DNA from: Shewanella sp. ANA-3
GTDB lineage: Bacteria; Pseudomonadota; Gammaproteobacteria; Enterobacterales; Shewanellaceae
Assembly (NCBI RefSeq): GCF_000203935.1
Contig: NC_008577.1
Location: 2,666,001-2,730,000 of the forward strand
Direction: 5' to 3'
Length of the DNA: 64,000 nucleotides
Shown: in pieces, positions 63,003 through 64,000 of the stretch
Numbering within the stretch: the stretch's first letter is position 1
Layout: the number at the start of each line of letters is the position of its first letter
Notes under the pieces: generated by a model
Seen by the model: the letters and a program-made list of their open reading frames with translations, nothing else
Told to the model about the DNA's origin: nothing
Databases searched by the model: none
Made by a program: the position numbers and the translations under genes

Positions 63003-64000
63003 CTATTGCACCTTAATCTGGTACACGCTGGTTGTGCCACTGACTTCATTGCCGATAATCAGCAGAGGTTGACCATTTGGACTCTTCTCTGTACTCACAA
63101 ACTTCATGCCTTCTGGCCCTAAATCTCCCGCCAAACTGGCATCGCCTTTCACTTCGCCAGTATCTGTATCTATGCTGAAATCCGCCTCAAAATCTCGGTT
63201 TACCACATAATCAACAAAATGCACGTCAAAGGGATTGGTCACATCGTAAATCATAAAACCAGAGGTACGTTCAAGCCCGATAAAGGCATAGAGTTTCTGG
63301 CCAATTTTGCCGAGGGCTAAGGCTTCAGGCTCGGGTCCCTTATCGTCACTGCGACTATCGCCTTTGTTTTCTTCGTTGTTATTGTTGAAGTTATTGCCTA
63401 ATAAGGCTGCGGTGATCCGCTCAAAATCGCTACCACTGTCAAACACCTGTTGACCATCAGCCGTCCAGATTGAGAAGGAGCGCGCGCCGAAGCTCACGAT
63501 TTTGTCATAATCGCCGTCGTTATCCTCATCCCCCATACTCTTAGTCACTTTCAAACGGGCTAATTGAGTCTTATCTTTCGCGGCGGCAAATTGTGGATGA
63601 TTAGGATCTAAGGTTAAGTCACCGGCGCGGGCTTCCTCCGAAAACCCAGCATAGTCGCGGGAATCCCCTTCGTTTGCGGTAACAATAAAATCAGCATTAT
63701 TCCAACGGTAACTCGCTACGGTATCAGGCTGATACATGCCATATACGCCCGCATAGGCCTGAAGGTTGATCATATCGTCCTTATCACTTGCATCAATTTT
63801 ATTCACATCAAGACCGTAATCCTTCAGTCCCAAAGGTAAAATCTTCGCCACTTTGGCATTGGCGATATCAATCACGGCGATGGCATTGTTCTCCTGCAAA
63901 CTCACGAAGGCACGGCTGTTATCGGGACTGACACTGATATACTCAGGCTCTAAGTCCTGCGCGACAGTGGCCATAGGGCCATTGATTTTAATGTCCTTGG
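63003..64000 (-). CDS. Choice-of-anchor-I family secreted beta-propeller protein, C-terminal part (cut by window end)
   Basis: The last 330 or so codons of a longer gene; the start is beyond 64000. The sequence has propeller-type repeats (V-S-P-D-N-S-R-A-F-V-S, F-I-V-T-A-N-E-G-D-S-R-D-Y, G-P-E-P-E-A-L-A-L-G, G-P-E-G-M-K-F-V) and an Asp/Asn-rich, calcium-type segment (G-D-E-D-N-D-G-D-Y-D). I recognise it as the choice-of-anchor-I type, usually an exported or surface protein, sometimes annotated alkaline-phosphatase-like. The anchor and signal peptide are outside or absent in the visible part. Function not established. Confidence 0.82.
   Translation of the reverse strand, partial: KDIKINGPMATVAQDLEPEYISVSPDNSRAFVSLQENNAIAVIDIANAKVAKILPLGLKDYGLDVNKIDASDKDDMINLQAYAGVYGMYQPDTVASYRWNNADFIVTANEGDSRDYAGFSEEARAGDLTLDPNHPQFAAAKDKTQLARLKVTKSMGDEDNDGDYDKIVSFGARSFSIWTADGQQVFDSGSDFERITAALLGNNFNNNNEENKGDSRSDDKGPEPEALALGKIGQKLYAFIGLERTSGFMIYDVTNPFDVHFVDYVVNRDFEADFSIDTDTGEVKGDASLAGDLGPEGMKFVSTEKSPNGQPLLIIGNEVSGTTSVYQIKVQ

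Noticed and set aside
1..64000. tRNA, rRNA and riboswitch genes
   Set aside because: I looked for tRNA-like T-loop and acceptor patterns, rRNA blocks and common riboswitch cores and saw none I could support by eye.

Overview
The window reads as a chromosomal segment of a marine/aquatic gammaproteobacterium, almost certainly Shewanella. The reasons are the chemotaxis operon carrying a CrsR/CrsA-type partner switch, a recC-recB-recD operon without ptr between recC and recB, an ACT-domain gene directly before ptsH-ptsI-crr, and the run slt-EAL-gloA-CDF-prolyl oligopeptidase. This gene order agrees with what I recall of S. oneidensis relatives. The species assignment is inference; no database was searched.

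Layout. 1-4405 (minus): the 3' part of a chemosensory operon (MCP, STAS antagonist, receiver-phosphatase-kinase regulator, CheY-like receiver, start of CheA). 4680-7394: a PatZ-type protein acetyltransferase. 7518-10642 (minus): a MarR-EmrA-EmrB efflux operon. 10883-18003 (minus): diguanylate cyclase, lipid A phosphoethanolamine transferase, secreted prolyl oligopeptidase, and a metal-efflux CDF protein coupled to a MarR regulator. 18348-25777: a 27-residue YnhF-like membrane peptide, gloA, msrQ/msrP, rmuC, slt and an EAL protein.

26522-29567 is the accessory island: five small genes, four or five of them separated by recognisable integron attC sites, with no integrase in the window (a CALIN-type array). 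One attC (27540-27668) closely resembles the Vibrio cholerae repeat. The cassettes encode a secreted RraB-like protein, a GNAT acetyltransferase, a protein with a C-terminal HEPN-like Rx4H motif, a small membrane protein and a protein with a PD-(D/E)XK-like motif. The array is bracketed by two highly self-complementary, multi-hairpin intergenic elements.

29959-34150: MoxR ATPase, DUF58 protein and TgpA-like transglutaminase. 34260-43857: recC, recB and recD, overlapping by 1-4 bases. 43925-51771: a hypothetical protein, a methyltransferase, a PAS-MCP, a DEDDh exonuclease, a LacI regulator, a CheX-like protein and a Cache-type MCP. 51932-54926: ACT protein plus the PTS phosphorelay ptsH-ptsI-crr. 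54927-58405: two hypothetical proteins, a 283-bp MITE-like element with perfect 19-bp ends, trhO and a GST. 58527-64000: small membrane protein, SulP transporter, a divergent LysE exporter/MocR regulator pair with a clear promoter and operator repeats, and the C-terminal part of a choice-of-anchor-I protein cut by the window end.

The strongest candidates for something undescribed are the integrase-less cassette array with its possible defence genes, the structured elements flanking it, and the in-frame (HD)n hexanucleotide tract in the metal exporter.
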